A stretch of 64,000 nucleotides of DNA from CBDCUC01 sp965222485 (lineage in GTDB: Bacteria > Pseudomonadota > Alphaproteobacteria > Rhizobiales > Hyphomicrobiaceae). Below the pieces are notes generated by a model. That model had not been told where the DNA came from, made no database searches, and was given only the letters and a program-made list of their open reading frames with translations. Below are positions 1-9,064 of the stretch, in pieces. Position numbers and translations under genes: made by a program. Position 1 is the first letter of the stretch. Each line of letters starts with the position of its first letter. The DNA is taken from the NCBI GenBank assembly GCA_965222485.1, contig CBDCUC010000039.1:930001-994000 (forward strand). Reading direction: 5' to 3'.

Positions 1-726
1 CAGCCGGCCTTTGGCCCGCAGAGTGTACTGAAATTGTTGACCCGACGGCGAAGGTTCCTGGCCCAGACTGCCGGGGGAGACTTGTATGTTTTGTTCCCTG
101 ATCGCAGCAATGACGTCGCTGGCCGTCAATTCAAGGCTCGTCATGACATCCGGTTTTAGCCAGACGCGCATACCATAATCGCGTGCACCCAGGATATCGA
201 CACTGGCGACGCCGGGGACGCGGGCGAGGCTGTCGCGAATATTGATCGTCGTGTAGTTGCTTAGGAATATGTCGTCGTATGTGCCGTCAGGGGAGTAGAC
301 GGAGGCAACGAGCAACATGCTCGTTGACTGCTTCTTGGTTGAAACGCCTTGCCGCGTGACTTCCTCAGGCAGCTTCGGCGTCGCTTGTGCGACGCGGTTT
401 TGCACATTGACCTGTGCGGTGTCTCCGTCGATCCCGACCGCAAACGTAACTGTCAATGTATAAGAGCCGTCATTGGAACTCTTGGATGACATGTAGGTCA
501 TCCCTTCGACACCATTGACCTCCGCCTCGATGACGGCGGCGACGGTTTGCTCCACGACTTCCGCGTTGGCACCAGGGTACTTCGCTGTCACCTGTACCTG
601 CGGCGGGGTCAATTCTGGAAATTCTGCTACCGGCAGTGCTGTGATCGCCAACACCCCGGCAAGTGTTGTGACGATTGCGATGACGAACGCAAATTTCGGT
701 CGATCAATGAAGAAGGCGCTGAACAT
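1..726 (-). CDS. RND efflux pump inner-membrane transporter, N-terminal part (cut by window edge)
   Basis: This is the first 242 residues of an AcrB/HAE1-type RND permease, a proton-driven pump of about 1,040 residues that exports drugs or other small amphiphiles through a tripartite complex. It opens with MFSAFFIDRPKFAFVIAIVT, the usual N-terminal membrane helix, followed by ALPVAEFPELTPPQVQV and the porter-domain pattern around YPGANAEVVEQTVA. The ATG at 726 is preceded by GGAGGCGG and lies 12 bases after the adaptor gene, so the two form an operon. The rest of the gene lies beyond the window. Substrate cannot be told from this fragment. Confidence 0.95.
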   Translation of the reverse strand, partial: MFSAFFIDRPKFAFVIAIVTTLAGVLAITALPVAEFPELTPPQVQVTAKYPGANAEVVEQTVAAVIEAEVNGVEGMTYMSSKSSNDGSYTLTVTFAVGIDGDTAQVNVQNRVAQATPKLPEEVTRQGVSTKKQSTSMLLVASVYSPDGTYDDIFLSNYTTINIRDSLARVPGVASVDILGARDYGMRVWLKPDVMTSLELTASDVIAAIREQNIQVSPGSLGQEPSPSGQQFQYTLRAKGRL

Positions 727-738
727 GTTTACCGCCTC

Positions 739-1887
739 CTACTCGGGCTTTTTGGATGATGCCTGCACATTTGGACTGACTTCGGCACCAGGTCGCACTT
801 TTTGAATGCCTTCCACAATAATGGATTCTCCAGCCGTCAGTCCTTCAAGTGCCACGATTTCTGTACCCACCCTCTGGCCTGTCTTGATCGGACGCGCTTC
901 TACCCGGTTGTCCTGCTTGACGACCAGCACAAAGGGTCCTGTCTGGTTCTCTTGAACGGCGGCTTGTGGCACCACGAGTTCTTTGCTTGGTGTCTGGCTC
1001 GTTAGAACGACGTTGACAAACTGCCCGGGCACAATGAGGCCGTCGGGATTAGGAAATTTGAGACGCAAGGTGATAGAGCCTGTCGCCGGATCGACTTCGT
1101 TTTCTATGAGATCAAATTCGCCATCGTGACCATAGAGGTTGCCCGTGGCCAATCGAATCCGCGGTGTGAATTTTTCAGCATTACCCTTTAAGACGGCCTG
1201 CTGATAATTGAGATAGTCTCGCTCACTGACGGAGAAAATCACGTGAATTGGGTCCAGGTTCACCACGGTGGCGAGAACGCCGGTGTCTGGCCCAATAAGA
1301 TTGCCTGTGTCAACTTTTGCCCTGCCCGTACGCCCGTCGATGGGCGAATGGATAGTCGTATATCCTAAATCAAGTTCAGCCTTCTGTAGCGCTGCCTTGG
1401 CAGCGGCCAGATCGGCGCGCGCCTGACCGTCCTTGGCTTTGGCAGAATCATATTGTGCGACGCTTGCCGTATCCCGTTGTACGAGTTCCTCATAGCGCGC
1501 CAAACTGCGGCTGGCCTCCTCAACCGTGGCTGCAGCCCGCGCAACGTCAGCTTCCGCAGCCGCCTTGGCCGCCACAAATTCGGCCGGATCAATCTTGAAC
1601 AAGATTGCACCGTTTTTAACGTCGCCGCCTTCCTCAAACGCTCGTTCCAGCAACACCCCCTGCACACGTGCCCTGATATCGACGCGTTGGGACGCCTCAC
1701 TCTGCCCAACAAACTCCAAAGCGGCGGAAACATCCTTCGAATGGATCGGAACAGTCACCACGCTTGGCAACGGCTGTCCGGCCCCGGGCTTGGCTGCCTC
1801 GTTCGTGTCACAGCCGCCGAGCACAAGCGCGCTAACCAGTATGAGCGCACTAATTTGACGGTACTTGTTTGAGCACAGGCCGGCCAT
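739..1887 (-). CDS. RND efflux periplasmic adaptor lipoprotein (MFP/HlyD family)
   Basis: Membrane-fusion protein that links the RND permease encoded just downstream to an outer-membrane channel. The ATG at 1887 gives 382 residues with a lipoprotein signal ending in LVLGGC, so Cys26 should be lipidated; a GGGGA ribosome site lies about 8 bases upstream. Longer in-frame starts exist (1902, 1911, 1989) but place extra sequence before the signal. After the signal come a split lipoyl/barrel-sandwich domain (VDIRARVQGVL and TTIHSPIDGRTG), an alpha-helical hairpin rich in Ala and Glu, and a beta-barrel domain. No TetR- or MarR-type regulator is visible nearby. Family assignment is secure, substrate unknown. 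Confidence 0.94.
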   Translation of the reverse strand: MAGLCSNKYRQISALILVSALVLGGCDTNEAAKPGAGQPLPSVVTVPIHSKDVSAALEFVGQSEASQRVDIRARVQGVLLERAFEEGGDVKNGAILFKIDPAEFVAAKAAAEADVARAAATVEEASRSLARYEELVQRDTASVAQYDSAKAKDGQARADLAAAKAALQKAELDLGYTTIHSPIDGRTGRAKVDTGNLIGPDTGVLATVVNLDPIHVIFSVSERDYLNYQQAVLKGNAEKFTPRIRLATGNLYGHDGEFDLIENEVDPATGSITLRLKFPNPDGLIVPGQFVNVVLTSQTPSKELVVPQAAVQENQTGPFVLVVKQDNRVEARPIKTGQRVGTEIVALEGLTAGESIIVEGIQKVRPGAEVSPNVQASSKKPE

Positions 1888-2468
1888 CGAAGCATTCCCC
1901 ATCGCAGTCATCCGCCGGTAACAAAGTCTGCGGACACGAATTTTCTCACACGTCCCAGCCACCATCACGTGCCAGGCTGCAATAGGCAAGTATGGGCAGC
2001 CAAAACGATAAACCTCGTGGCCTGCCTGGTAACACGCGGATGGAGCTACAAGTTATCGGGCAAACCCACGACGCACGCCTAGGGTGCCATCAATGCATGG
2101 GCTGCTTCATGCTGCGGCTGGCTGTTTGGTAGGCACGATCGAGTGATGCCGGCAGGAATATACGCGACGCGCCGTGAAGCCGGCGCTATCCGTCACAACC
2201 CTCAAAATTTCCTCAATAAATTCAATGGCCCTATGCAAACTTGAGCAACCGAGTTGGCAAGACAGACGTCGTTCCAACTGCGCCTTGATCACAAGATGGC
2301 GCACCAATTGCGTGGATAAACACTGCGACGGAGGCTGCCCTGGCCATGAATTCGACGCCAAGTGATGACAACTGGGCCCAATCAATTCATCCGGTTAGAC
2401 TGATTTGGCAGAACTCATAGTGTCGGATGCGGCGGCCGGCTCTGTGTGATCGAAGTGGCAAACAATAA
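1888..2468. other. Intergenic region, no convincing gene
   Basis: About 580 bases between the divergently oriented RND adaptor and the transglycosylase-like lipoprotein. Open frames here are Cys- and Arg-rich without a ribosome site or recognisable domain. The region presumably holds promoters for both flanking genes, but I see no clear operator or hairpin. Confidence 0.5.
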
Positions 2469-3695
2469 ATGATTTCTGTTGGACCCATATTTGGCGCAAG
2501 ACATGTGGCGGCTGCAGGCGTTGCGCTGTCGCTAGCCGGTTGCGCCGGCAGCAATCTATTGGGCAGCAGCCTCAGCAGCCAGCAGAATGGAGTAGGCGCC
2601 AAGGTCACGGAAGCATGTAAGCGCTCCGCCGAGCCCTATTATGCCGCGCGGAAAACCTACAACAGAAAACGACGCGCATACTGGCGCAAGGTCGATCAAA
2701 AGAAAAATGCGCGTCGGCGTAAAGCGCGCGCCAGCGTGGTTCGGGCCGACTACGTCCTCACACACCCGCCGAAATACGATGGGCCCTCACGCCCCAAATG
2801 TCTCGATGTTGCTAAGAAGAAAGCACCGCCTGCCGCGCCGTCTACCATCCCAGTGGTGAAAGATTTTCTGGGCGCCGCCAAACGCCAGTACGGATTCGTA
2901 CCCACGTCCACGAACGAGAAAGCATTCAAGCAGTCCTACGCCAGGGAAGCACTCGCCAAAGGGTTGACGGAAGAACAGGTCGTCGGGGTCTATGCGCTCG
3001 AAACGGGTGGCATCGGTCCCTATTATCGCCAGTCCGGTATTTTTCCGGTCGACTATCAGTGCCGAAAGATAACACCGAAGGGCCGGCCTGCATCAACAGC
3101 GTTAGGCTACGCGCAACTCCTCGCCGCCAACTCAAACGTCGTCATGCACAAGCACGGAAGCGAATTCGCCAGACGACTACGCGCAATGGCACGTCAGGCT
3201 GACGACAAAAGGCGCAAAGCATTATTGGCAAAAGCGAGTGTCGTGCAACGAATGGCGCGTGATATCGGCAGCGGTATCAGGCGCTATAAGTCCCGCAACA
3301 ATTGGCGCGAGTACGTCTCATTCGGAAAGACGCCCAAGGGGCGTGCTGTTCATGCCATCAACCTGGACGCGGATGTCGGACCCTGGCTTCAGGTACACAA
3401 ACTCAAGCTAATCTTGGAGGCGGCATCAAAACGTGGACTGACGCGACCAAGTGCGGCACAGCTGGAACTGTTGAACCTAGTAGGCTATGGGCGCGGACTG
3501 GAAATGCTTTCTGGCGCCGCAAGGACTGTACCCACCGCCAACTTCTTCTCTGAAAGCGGCTACAATGCCAATCCGGTCGCCAAGGACATTACATCGAAAC
3601 AGCTCGTTGAAAAGCTCGGCAGCATCATTGCGAAGCGTCGCCAAAACTGTGGTGCCGTCGAGTTTGTGCAAGTCTTTCGTGCGCTGGGCGGTTGA
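2469..3695 (+). CDS. Putative lipoprotein with lytic-transglycosylase-like region
   Basis: A 408-residue exported protein. The N-terminus carries a lipoprotein signal ending in LSLAGC, then a basic stretch (residues about 58-90, many Arg/Lys) and a C-terminal domain. Within that domain the segment VVGVYALETGGIGPYY, followed by ALGYAQLLAANSN, resembles the SLT lysozyme fold of soluble lytic transglycosylases, in which a Glu is catalytic and a GxxQ/GYAQ element follows. On this reading the Glu of ALETGG would be the acid. This is resemblance by eye and the role (cutting peptidoglycan glycan strands) is inference. The ribosome site before ATG 2469 is weak. It stands alone, with a small membrane protein following after 68 bases. 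Confidence 0.7.
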   Translation: MISVGPIFGARHVAAAGVALSLAGCAGSNLLGSSLSSQQNGVGAKVTEACKRSAEPYYAARKTYNRKRRAYWRKVDQKKNARRRKARASVVRADYVLTHPPKYDGPSRPKCLDVAKKKAPPAAPSTIPVVKDFLGAAKRQYGFVPTSTNEKAFKQSYAREALAKGLTEEQVVGVYALETGGIGPYYRQSGIFPVDYQCRKITPKGRPASTALGYAQLLAANSNVVMHKHGSEFARRLRAMARQADDKRRKALLAKASVVQRMARDIGSGIRRYKSRNNWREYVSFGKTPKGRAVHAINLDADVGPWLQVHKLKLILEAASKRGLTRPSAAQLELLNLVGYGRGLEMLSGAARTVPTANFFSESGYNANPVAKDITSKQLVEKLGSIIAKRRQNCGAVEFVQVFRALGG

Positions 3696-3763
3696 AGGGT
3701 GTCATAGCCAGTCACCAGCCACGAGCAGTTAGAGCGGTCACATCAAACCAAGGAAGGACTTAA

Positions 3764-4144
3764 TTGGTCATGGACATTCTTTCCTGGCTCTGGTGGTTTT
3801 TGGTGTCGCTGCTCCAGCTACTATGGTCTTTGGTTTGGTTTTTGATTAGCGGCTGGGTGTCAACAATTCTGCAGATATTGCTCGCTGTGTTTGTCATCTT
3901 CTATTTCAAGTATGGTTGGCAGCGCGCCCCGGCGGAAATCCTGAAACAGGCCCGCGCGTTGGGGCGACTGGTTTGGGGCTGGATGAGCACGCGGGAAACA
4001 GCCGCGAGGTCTTCAGAGCAAGTAGGATCGGTCAAAGAGGTTGTCCGTGTCGTCCGCGTCAAGGATCTTGGCGATGTGAACATTTCAACGCTGCTGTCAT
4101 TGTCGGCCCTTGCCGGGATCGTCCTTATGTCATCCATCGTCTGA
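3764..4144 (+). CDS. Small membrane protein of unknown function
   Basis: A 126-residue protein that I do not recognise. The first 50 residues are strongly hydrophobic and Trp-rich, giving two closely spaced membrane helices (around residues 5-30 and 33-49). A basic, soluble middle segment contains a helical stretch, and a third hydrophobic segment, SLSALAGIVLMSSIV, ends the protein. The ribosome site AGGAAGGA lies 5 bases before a TTG at 3764 and 11 bases before an ATG at 3770, so the start is uncertain by two codons. Shadow frames on both strands are less plausible because of this membrane pattern. Confidence 0.65.
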   Translation: MVMDILSWLWWFLVSLLQLLWSLVWFLISGWVSTILQILLAVFVIFYFKYGWQRAPAEILKQARALGRLVWGWMSTRETAARSSEQVGSVKEVVRVVRVKDLGDVNISTLLSLSALAGIVLMSSIV

Positions 4145-4284
4145 TATCTTTTGCCCGCATCAATTTCGCGTGCCGGCGCCAAAGCGCCTGCCCAGATGTT
4201 CACATGTCACCTTGGAAACAGCGTCGCGATTTGCTGGCCACTACCCTTGCGCCAAACGAATCTGCATGGCGAGCCTGAAGGTTT

Positions 4285-5175
4285 ATGGCGCACATCCAAT
4301 CGACCAACCAAATCCCCGGCACAAAAGTAGGAATTCTTCTGTTCCATGGGCTCGGCGGGACGCCTGCGGAGTTGCGTTTCGTCGCACATGGACTGCAGCG
4401 ACGAGGCCATACCGTCCATTGCCCAACCTTGGCGGGGCACGGCGGATCATCCGAAGACCTCTCGTCAAGCACCTGGCAGGACTGGTACGCAAGCGCCGAA
4501 CGTGCACTCGATGAAATTGAAAATTCCTGTGACCGCGTAATAGTTGGAGGCCTGTCGACGGGCGCGCTTTTGGCGTTGATGCTTGCAGCACGGCACCCCG
4601 ATCGCGTGGACGGGTTGACGCTTTATGCCCCAACGTTTCGCCTCAACGGTTGGGGGATGCCCTGGTGGGCGTTTTTGTTTCGAACCGTATTTAGCCGCAA
4701 GATTGCCAGCCTGTTCCATTTTCCCGATAAGTTCCCCCATGGCATCAAGGATCCGCGCATCCGGGCGTTCATTCAGACGGCACTTGAAGTCGGCGATTCC
4801 AAGCTAGCCGGCGTCTCACACACCCCCGGCGCCTCTCTTTTGGAGCACCACCGTCTCGTGCGGGCGCTTCGGCCTCAATTGCCCGGCATTGCTCAGCCAG
4901 TGCTGATAATCCACCCGCGCGAAGACGATTACGCCGATCTCAACAACGCTTGGTATCTGCAACGCACGGTAAAAGGCACAGTTGAGATGACCGTTCTCGA
5001 CGATAGCTACCACATTGTAACAGTCGACCGGCAGCGCCATACCGTCGTCGCACGCACAGCTCAGTTTGCCGCAAACCTAAAACACGGCTTCGCGCTCTCG
5101 CAGATCACGGATGCCCGGAGCAATGATGATGATGCCCGACGCATCCAGCGCACCAACCTCTCAGCGGTCGCATAG
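4285..5175 (+). CDS. Alpha/beta hydrolase (S33 / carboxylesterase-like)
   Basis: A 296-residue serine hydrolase of the alpha/beta fold. The oxyanion-hole motif HGLGGTPAE is at residues 21-29, the nucleophile elbow GLSTG puts Ser91 at the active site, and Asp215 (in REDDYAD) and His243 (in SYHIVTVD) complete a likely triad. This layout matches monoacylglycerol-lipase or carboxylesterase-like enzymes that cleave acyl esters; the substrate is not known. There is no signal peptide, so it should be cytoplasmic. ATG 4285 follows a GAAGG ribosome site. The last 30 residues are polar and rich in Asp and Asn, a probable disordered tail. It appears to be a single-gene unit. Confidence 0.88.
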   Translation: MAHIQSTNQIPGTKVGILLFHGLGGTPAELRFVAHGLQRRGHTVHCPTLAGHGGSSEDLSSSTWQDWYASAERALDEIENSCDRVIVGGLSTGALLALMLAARHPDRVDGLTLYAPTFRLNGWGMPWWAFLFRTVFSRKIASLFHFPDKFPHGIKDPRIRAFIQTALEVGDSKLAGVSHTPGASLLEHHRLVRALRPQLPGIAQPVLIIHPREDDYADLNNAWYLQRTVKGTVEMTVLDDSYHIVTVDRQRHTVVARTAQFAANLKHGFALSQITDARSNDDDARRIQRTNLSAVA

Positions 5176-5744
5176 TGTTAACCAGACTGGGCATCAAAAA
5201 AGATGGCCCGCTAACCTGATTTTTGGCGATTGGAGGGAAGAGCTAAAGACGCTCCCACGCACTGTGATACAGCGCACATGCGCTTAAAAGGCGGACAAAA
5301 TCGTTACTTCAATACTCATCCAGATAGTTTTGAAAATTGTTCCGAGTACCAATGGTTGTGCGTTGCACATAACAAAAAGTAAAGTGTTGCCCTGTCCGGA
5401 GATGGCATTAACGGCCAAATTGGACTAAGCTTTTTCTTAGGACTAGATGAAGAAACAATAGGTGGCCCGACAAAGGCTGTCGTTTTATAAAAGGCCTTTG
5501 TTAACTTATTGTTTTTTATTGTTATAGTGAGACTACAACGTTGTGCTGTTGCTGCTGACGGCAATATAGACGGCGTATTTGGCGGAAAAAAAATCGACTC
5601 AATCCGCCTCTTGTGCCGTCGGGAACAGCGGACAATGCGCGCCTCAGTCATTCTCTGCTCAAGGAAGGGCAAGCTACGAACACCTAAGCCCGCCCCTAAT
5701 TGTCAGACATGCGCCCGTGAGCGCAGCACATGAAGGAGACTGTT
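5176..5744. other. Long AT-richer leader region upstream of the Lys/Ala-rich protein
   Basis: About 570 bases without a convincing gene. A stretch around 5490-5530 is unusually AT-rich and has TTGTTA (5498) and TATAGT (5523) in promoter-like order with a 19-base gap, a weak promoter candidate for the gene at 5745. The conserved element at 5610-5655 lies between that point and the start codon. Confidence 0.4.
5610..5655 (+). promoter_or_regulatory. Conserved 5' element, copy 1
   Basis: The core GGGAACAGCGG sits in a 22-base block (5610-5631) that differs by one base from a block at 10317-10338. After an identical gap both copies end in CATTCTC. The segment from CCG(T/C) to GCGG can fold into a small hairpin, and the one base change keeps pairing (G-T for G-C). 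It lies about 90 bases before ATG 5745. GGAAC resembles the -35 of EcfG-type promoters, but the CGTT -10 is missing, so its function is open. Confidence 0.55.
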
Positions 5745-6440
5745 ATGAAAAGGCTACTGGTCGCTATAGCTGCAATTGCATTGGCAGCCGCGACGTTCAA
5801 CGTCGAGAAGGCGCATGCCGGTAAGGGCGGCAAGCTTGCTGTAGGACTGGCTGTGGGCGCCCTTGCGCTCGGTGCCATGGCTCATTCTGCTAAAAAGAAG
5901 AAAGCCCGGGCTGCTGCCGCTAGGCGTCGCGCTGCTCAACGCCAGCGTGCTGCTGCCGCCAAGCGTCGCGCTGCTGCACGAGCAGCCGCCAAGAAGAAGG
6001 CTGCGATCGCTGCAAGAAAGAAGGCTGCTGCCAAGAAGAAAGCGGTTGCTGCTGCTAACGCTAAGAAAAAGGCTGAGCAGGAACGCAAGCAGGCTCGCCT
6101 GGAATCGCTGGAACGCGCAAAGAAGCAGGCTGAAGAGGCCAAGTCCAAGGATAAGACGTCCAAAGACGAGGTTGATACGGCCAAGGCAGACGACACCGCA
6201 GAAGTCGGCCGCGATGCTGGTGTCAGCACTTCGGCGGTGGCGGGCGTAAACACAATCGCTCCGGCAACGGCAACTGTGGAAGCTCGCGATGAGGACGGTA
6301 CGGTCACTGAAGTATCGACCGCTGAGATCGAAACGGGCAGCACAGAAGCAGAAAACGCGGTCGCTCCGGCTGCTGCCGTAAGCTGCAAAAAGTATGTGCC
6401 AAGCGCCGGCATGACGATTACGGTTCCTTGCGAGAACTAA
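5745..6440 (+). CDS. Secreted Lys/Ala-rich low-complexity protein
   Basis: A 231-residue exported protein of unknown function. ATG 5745 is chosen because AAGGAGA lies 5 bases before it; it gives a clean signal peptide ending around AHAGKGG. A Gly/Ala-rich hydrophobic stretch follows (about residues 32-46), then roughly 90 residues built almost wholly of Ala, Lys and Arg in runs such as AAAKKKAVAAA, reminiscent of histone H1 or TolA-like helices. An acidic, Thr/Ala-rich section comes next, and the tail carries two cysteines (SCKKYVPSAG and TVPCEN). The basic stretch could bind DNA, wall polymer or membranes; that is speculation. A terminator follows at 6471. Confidence 0.75.
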   Translation: MKRLLVAIAAIALAAATFNVEKAHAGKGGKLAVGLAVGALALGAMAHSAKKKKARAAAARRRAAQRQRAAAAKRRAAARAAAKKKAAIAARKKAAAKKKAVAAANAKKKAEQERKQARLESLERAKKQAEEAKSKDKTSKDEVDTAKADDTAEVGRDAGVSTSAVAGVNTIAPATATVEARDEDGTVTEVSTAEIETGSTEAENAVAPAAAVSCKKYVPSAGMTITVPCEN

Positions 6441-6470
6441 TCGCTGCCTCGCAAAGCCGGAAGTTCAAGA

Positions 6471-6506
6471 CCACGCCGCTCCAAATCAGGATCGGCGTGG
6501 TTTTTT
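6471..6506 (+). terminator. Rho-independent terminator
   Basis: Perfect 8-bp stem CCACGCCG (6471-6478) / CGGCGTGG (6493-6500) with a 14-base loop and six T at 6501-6506. It ends the transcript of the Lys/Ala-rich protein. Confidence 0.92.
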
Positions 6507-6921
6507 ATGCCTGTAACAACGGCGCACAATCACAGAGGTCCAGCGGCATAAGTTTTTGTGTCTTGTATCGTTAGGAACAGCCCAAAAAGCCGCCATCCTG
6601 CACAAACATGTCAAGCACAGCAGGGTTTGGTTCAATCATCCGGTTGGACGTCATATCCTGCCATCCAACGCGCCCACGGCATCGTCAAGCCTCTCTATCG
6701 ACGGGTGCGCGAATAAGCACCAGCATTGCAACTGGAGCAAGTTATAACCCCATGTAGCCGCAACCAGCGGCTTTGCATGGGCTCGAATTTTGAGGGCTAA
6801 ACCGCCATTAACGAATGACCAACAGGGATGATATGAGAAGGTGTCGACGACTAACGCAGGCGTCGGTAGTTTGGTATAGTCAGCTCCGCAGGTTAGGGCG
6901 TACAGTGATCGGGGATCGGTA
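6507..6921. other. Intergenic region before ABC exporter operon
   Basis: About 415 bases with no supported gene. A TATAGT near 6874 could be a -10 element for the exporter operon, but no matching -35 is clear. I see no strong hairpin. Confidence 0.35.
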
Positions 6922-8109
6922 ATGCAAGCGACAACCAACGAAACGGCGGCCTCCGGTGGCAAGCCGCGGCGCGCCAAGCGCATGGCGCCGAAACTGGCCT
7001 ACCGAAATTTGTTCCACGATCGCATGAGCCTTGCCGTCACGCTGGTCGGTATTGTCTTCTCGGTTGTGCTTCTAGCGTTCCAAACAGGCATTTACCTCGG
7101 CATTGAGCGCACTATTGCAGCAGTGCTCGACCAAACAAAGGGCGAGCTTTGGATTGTTCCTATCGGCACTAAGAGTGTTGACGACCCGTCACTGTTGCCG
7201 GGACGAGAGAAATATGCCGCGCTGTCCGAGCCAGGTGTTGAAAGCGTTGAGACGCTGATGATGGGCTTTTCCCGCTGGCGTAAGCAGAATGGTGGTTCGA
7301 CAACGGTATTGCTGGTTGGATCGGATTGGGAAGCCGGCGGCCTGAAACCCTGGAACATCATCGAAGGCAGTCTGATAGAGCTTGAATCGCCCAAAGGCGT
7401 CGCCATCGACAAGACCTATTTTGAAGACCTTGACGTCGAGGCACTCGGCGACAAGGCGGAAGTCAACGGCAATGCTGTCACGGTGAAAGTCGTGACCAAA
7501 GGTATTCGCTCATTCACCACAATGCCCTACATTTTCACGACGCTTCCGCGTGCACAGCGTTTTCTGCGAGCATCCAAGAACCAAGGCTCCTATCAGTTGG
7601 TGAGACTCGAGGAGGGCGCCGATGTTGAAAAGGTCCGCTCCAGTCTCGCAGACCGGCTTACCGATACTGAAGTTCTGACACGTGAAGAATTCCGTGCGCG
7701 CAGTATCAAGTATTGGCTTTTCCACACAGCCGCTGGTTCAGGTCTGATCGCAGGTGTGTTGCTGGCGCTTGTCATCGGCATCGTCATCGTGGCGCAGACG
7801 CTATATGCCAGCACAAAGGACCACCTTAATGAGTTTGCTACGCTGCGTGCTCTTGGTGCGTCATCAACCTACATCATCCAGGTTATTCTCCTGCAGGCTA
7901 TTCTAAGTGCTGTCGTCGGTTATGCGCTCGGTATGGGCCTCACGATGGCGATCTTCTCAGCCGCAAAGGGCTCGACCCTCAACGTTGTTATGACCCCGGG
8001 TCTGGCTGCGCTGCTGTTTGCCATAACCATCGGCATGTGCGTCATCGCTGCCGTATCCGCCATCTTCAAGGTCATTCGCATCGATCCGGCGGGAGTGTTC
8101 AGCAGATGA
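6922..8109 (+). CDS. ABC exporter permease, FtsX/MacB/DevC type
   Basis: A 395-residue membrane subunit of an ABC exporter. One membrane helix lies near residues 35-60 (MSLAVTLVGIVFSVVLLAFQ), followed by a large periplasmic domain and three C-terminal helices, the classical FtsX-like arrangement. The motif LNEFATLRALGAS in the cytoplasmic loop is typical of DevC permeases. An ATPase and a HlyD-type adaptor follow on the same strand, so this is the first gene of a DevCAB-like set. DevBCA of cyanobacteria exports glycolipids through TolC, whereas MacAB exports peptides and drugs; the cargo here is not known. The start ATG 6922 has a modest GGGGATCGG ribosome site. Confidence 0.9.
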   Translation: MQATTNETAASGGKPRRAKRMAPKLAYRNLFHDRMSLAVTLVGIVFSVVLLAFQTGIYLGIERTIAAVLDQTKGELWIVPIGTKSVDDPSLLPGREKYAALSEPGVESVETLMMGFSRWRKQNGGSTTVLLVGSDWEAGGLKPWNIIEGSLIELESPKGVAIDKTYFEDLDVEALGDKAEVNGNAVTVKVVTKGIRSFTTMPYIFTTLPRAQRFLRASKNQGSYQLVRLEEGADVEKVRSSLADRLTDTEVLTREEFRARSIKYWLFHTAAGSGLIAGVLLALVIGIVIVAQTLYASTKDHLNEFATLRALGASSTYIIQVILLQAILSAVVGYALGMGLTMAIFSAAKGSTLNVVMTPGLAALLFAITIGMCVIAAVSAIFKVIRIDPAGVFSR

Positions 8110-8287
8110 TGAGTGCTCAGACAATTGCGTCCGCGCGTGCAGCCTCAATAGTGGGTGCTGCGCGCGATCAGCGGAAGAGACATGTTGAACTTGCGTTTCA
8201 AATCTCGCTGCGCGCTAACACACGATTGGAAAAGGGGCGACATCCACGCCCGTCTTCGTTGAATTCGTTCCAGAAGGTGACCCTGAA

Positions 8288-9064
8288 ATGAGCGACATGA
8301 ACTCAGCGCCGGTGCCAGGAGCGCCGTTGCTTGTGGCGCGCAACATTATCAAGACATTCGGCTCGGGCGCCGGTGAAGTCCAGGTGTTGAAAGGCGTGAA
8401 TATGGAGCTCCGCCCCGGCGAGCTGACCTTGCTAATGGGGCCTTCCGGTAGCGGTAAAACCACTCTTCTATCGATCCTGGGCTGTATTTTGGGCCAAACG
8501 GGCGGTGATTTCGAAGTGGCCGGGCACAAAACCAACGGCTTGTCCCCTGACGAGCTTGCTGATTTGCGCCGCAACCAGATTGGGTTCGTGTTTCAGTCCT
8601 ACAACCTCTTCCCAACTCTAAATGCGCTGGAGAACGTTCTTCTAGCTCTTGATGTACGCGGCGATGTCCCCCCTGACGCCTATGATATTTCGCGCGACGC
8701 GCTGGCCGCTGTCGGCTTGTCCCACCGTGCAGAGGCGTATCCAAGTAAAATGAGCGGCGGCGAAAAACAGCGCGTAGCGATTGCTCGGGCGTTGGCTGGC
8801 TCACCGTCTGTCATGTTGGCGGACGAGCCCACCGCCGCTCTGGACAGTGAAAACGGACAAGCCGTCATGGCGCTTCTTTCTGAGGTCGCCCAAGACCCAA
8901 GCCGCGCTGTACTTGCCGTGACCCACGATCACCGAACACTAAAATACGCAGACCGTATCATCAAAATTGAAGACGGCAGGATCGTCGACGACGGTCGTGC
9001 CGGACCATCATCAATCCGCGCTGGAAAAGCTCACAGTCAAGACGGGATTTCCGATCATGCATAA
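8288..9064 (+). CDS. ABC exporter ATPase, LolD/DevA type
   Basis: A 258-residue nucleotide-binding subunit. Walker A is GPSGSGKTT (about residues 52-60), the signature is MSGGEKQR and Walker B ends in VMLADEPTAAL, all intact, with the H-loop in VTHDHRT. It should power the permease encoded 178 bases upstream. The next gene starts inside its last codons (8-base overlap at 9057-9064), so the two are translationally coupled. Sequence type fits the LolD/MacB/DevA subfamily rather than importers. Confidence 0.93.
   Translation: MSDMNSAPVPGAPLLVARNIIKTFGSGAGEVQVLKGVNMELRPGELTLLMGPSGSGKTTLLSILGCILGQTGGDFEVAGHKTNGLSPDELADLRRNQIGFVFQSYNLFPTLNALENVLLALDVRGDVPPDAYDISRDALAAVGLSHRAEAYPSKMSGGEKQRVAIARALAGSPSVMLADEPTAALDSENGQAVMALLSEVAQDPSRAVLAVTHDHRTLKYADRIIKIEDGRIVDDGRAGPSSIRAGKAHSQDGISDHA

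Noticed and set aside
2107..2385. Minus-strand frame of 92 codons
   Set aside because: Cys/Arg/His-rich without signal, domain or ribosome site.
5621..5655. EcfG (general stress) promoter reading of the GGAAC element
   Set aside because: GGAAC is present, but no CGTT occurs at the required 16-19 bases in either copy, so the call is not supported.
5316..5672. Minus-strand frame of 118 codons in the intergenic region
   Set aside because: No ribosome site, no domain, overlaps the conserved 5' element; composition looks non-coding.
5936..6412. Minus-strand frame opposite the Lys/Ala repeat
   Set aside because: An artefact of the repetitive GC-rich codons; Ala/Ser/Phe runs are the antisense reading of the repeat.
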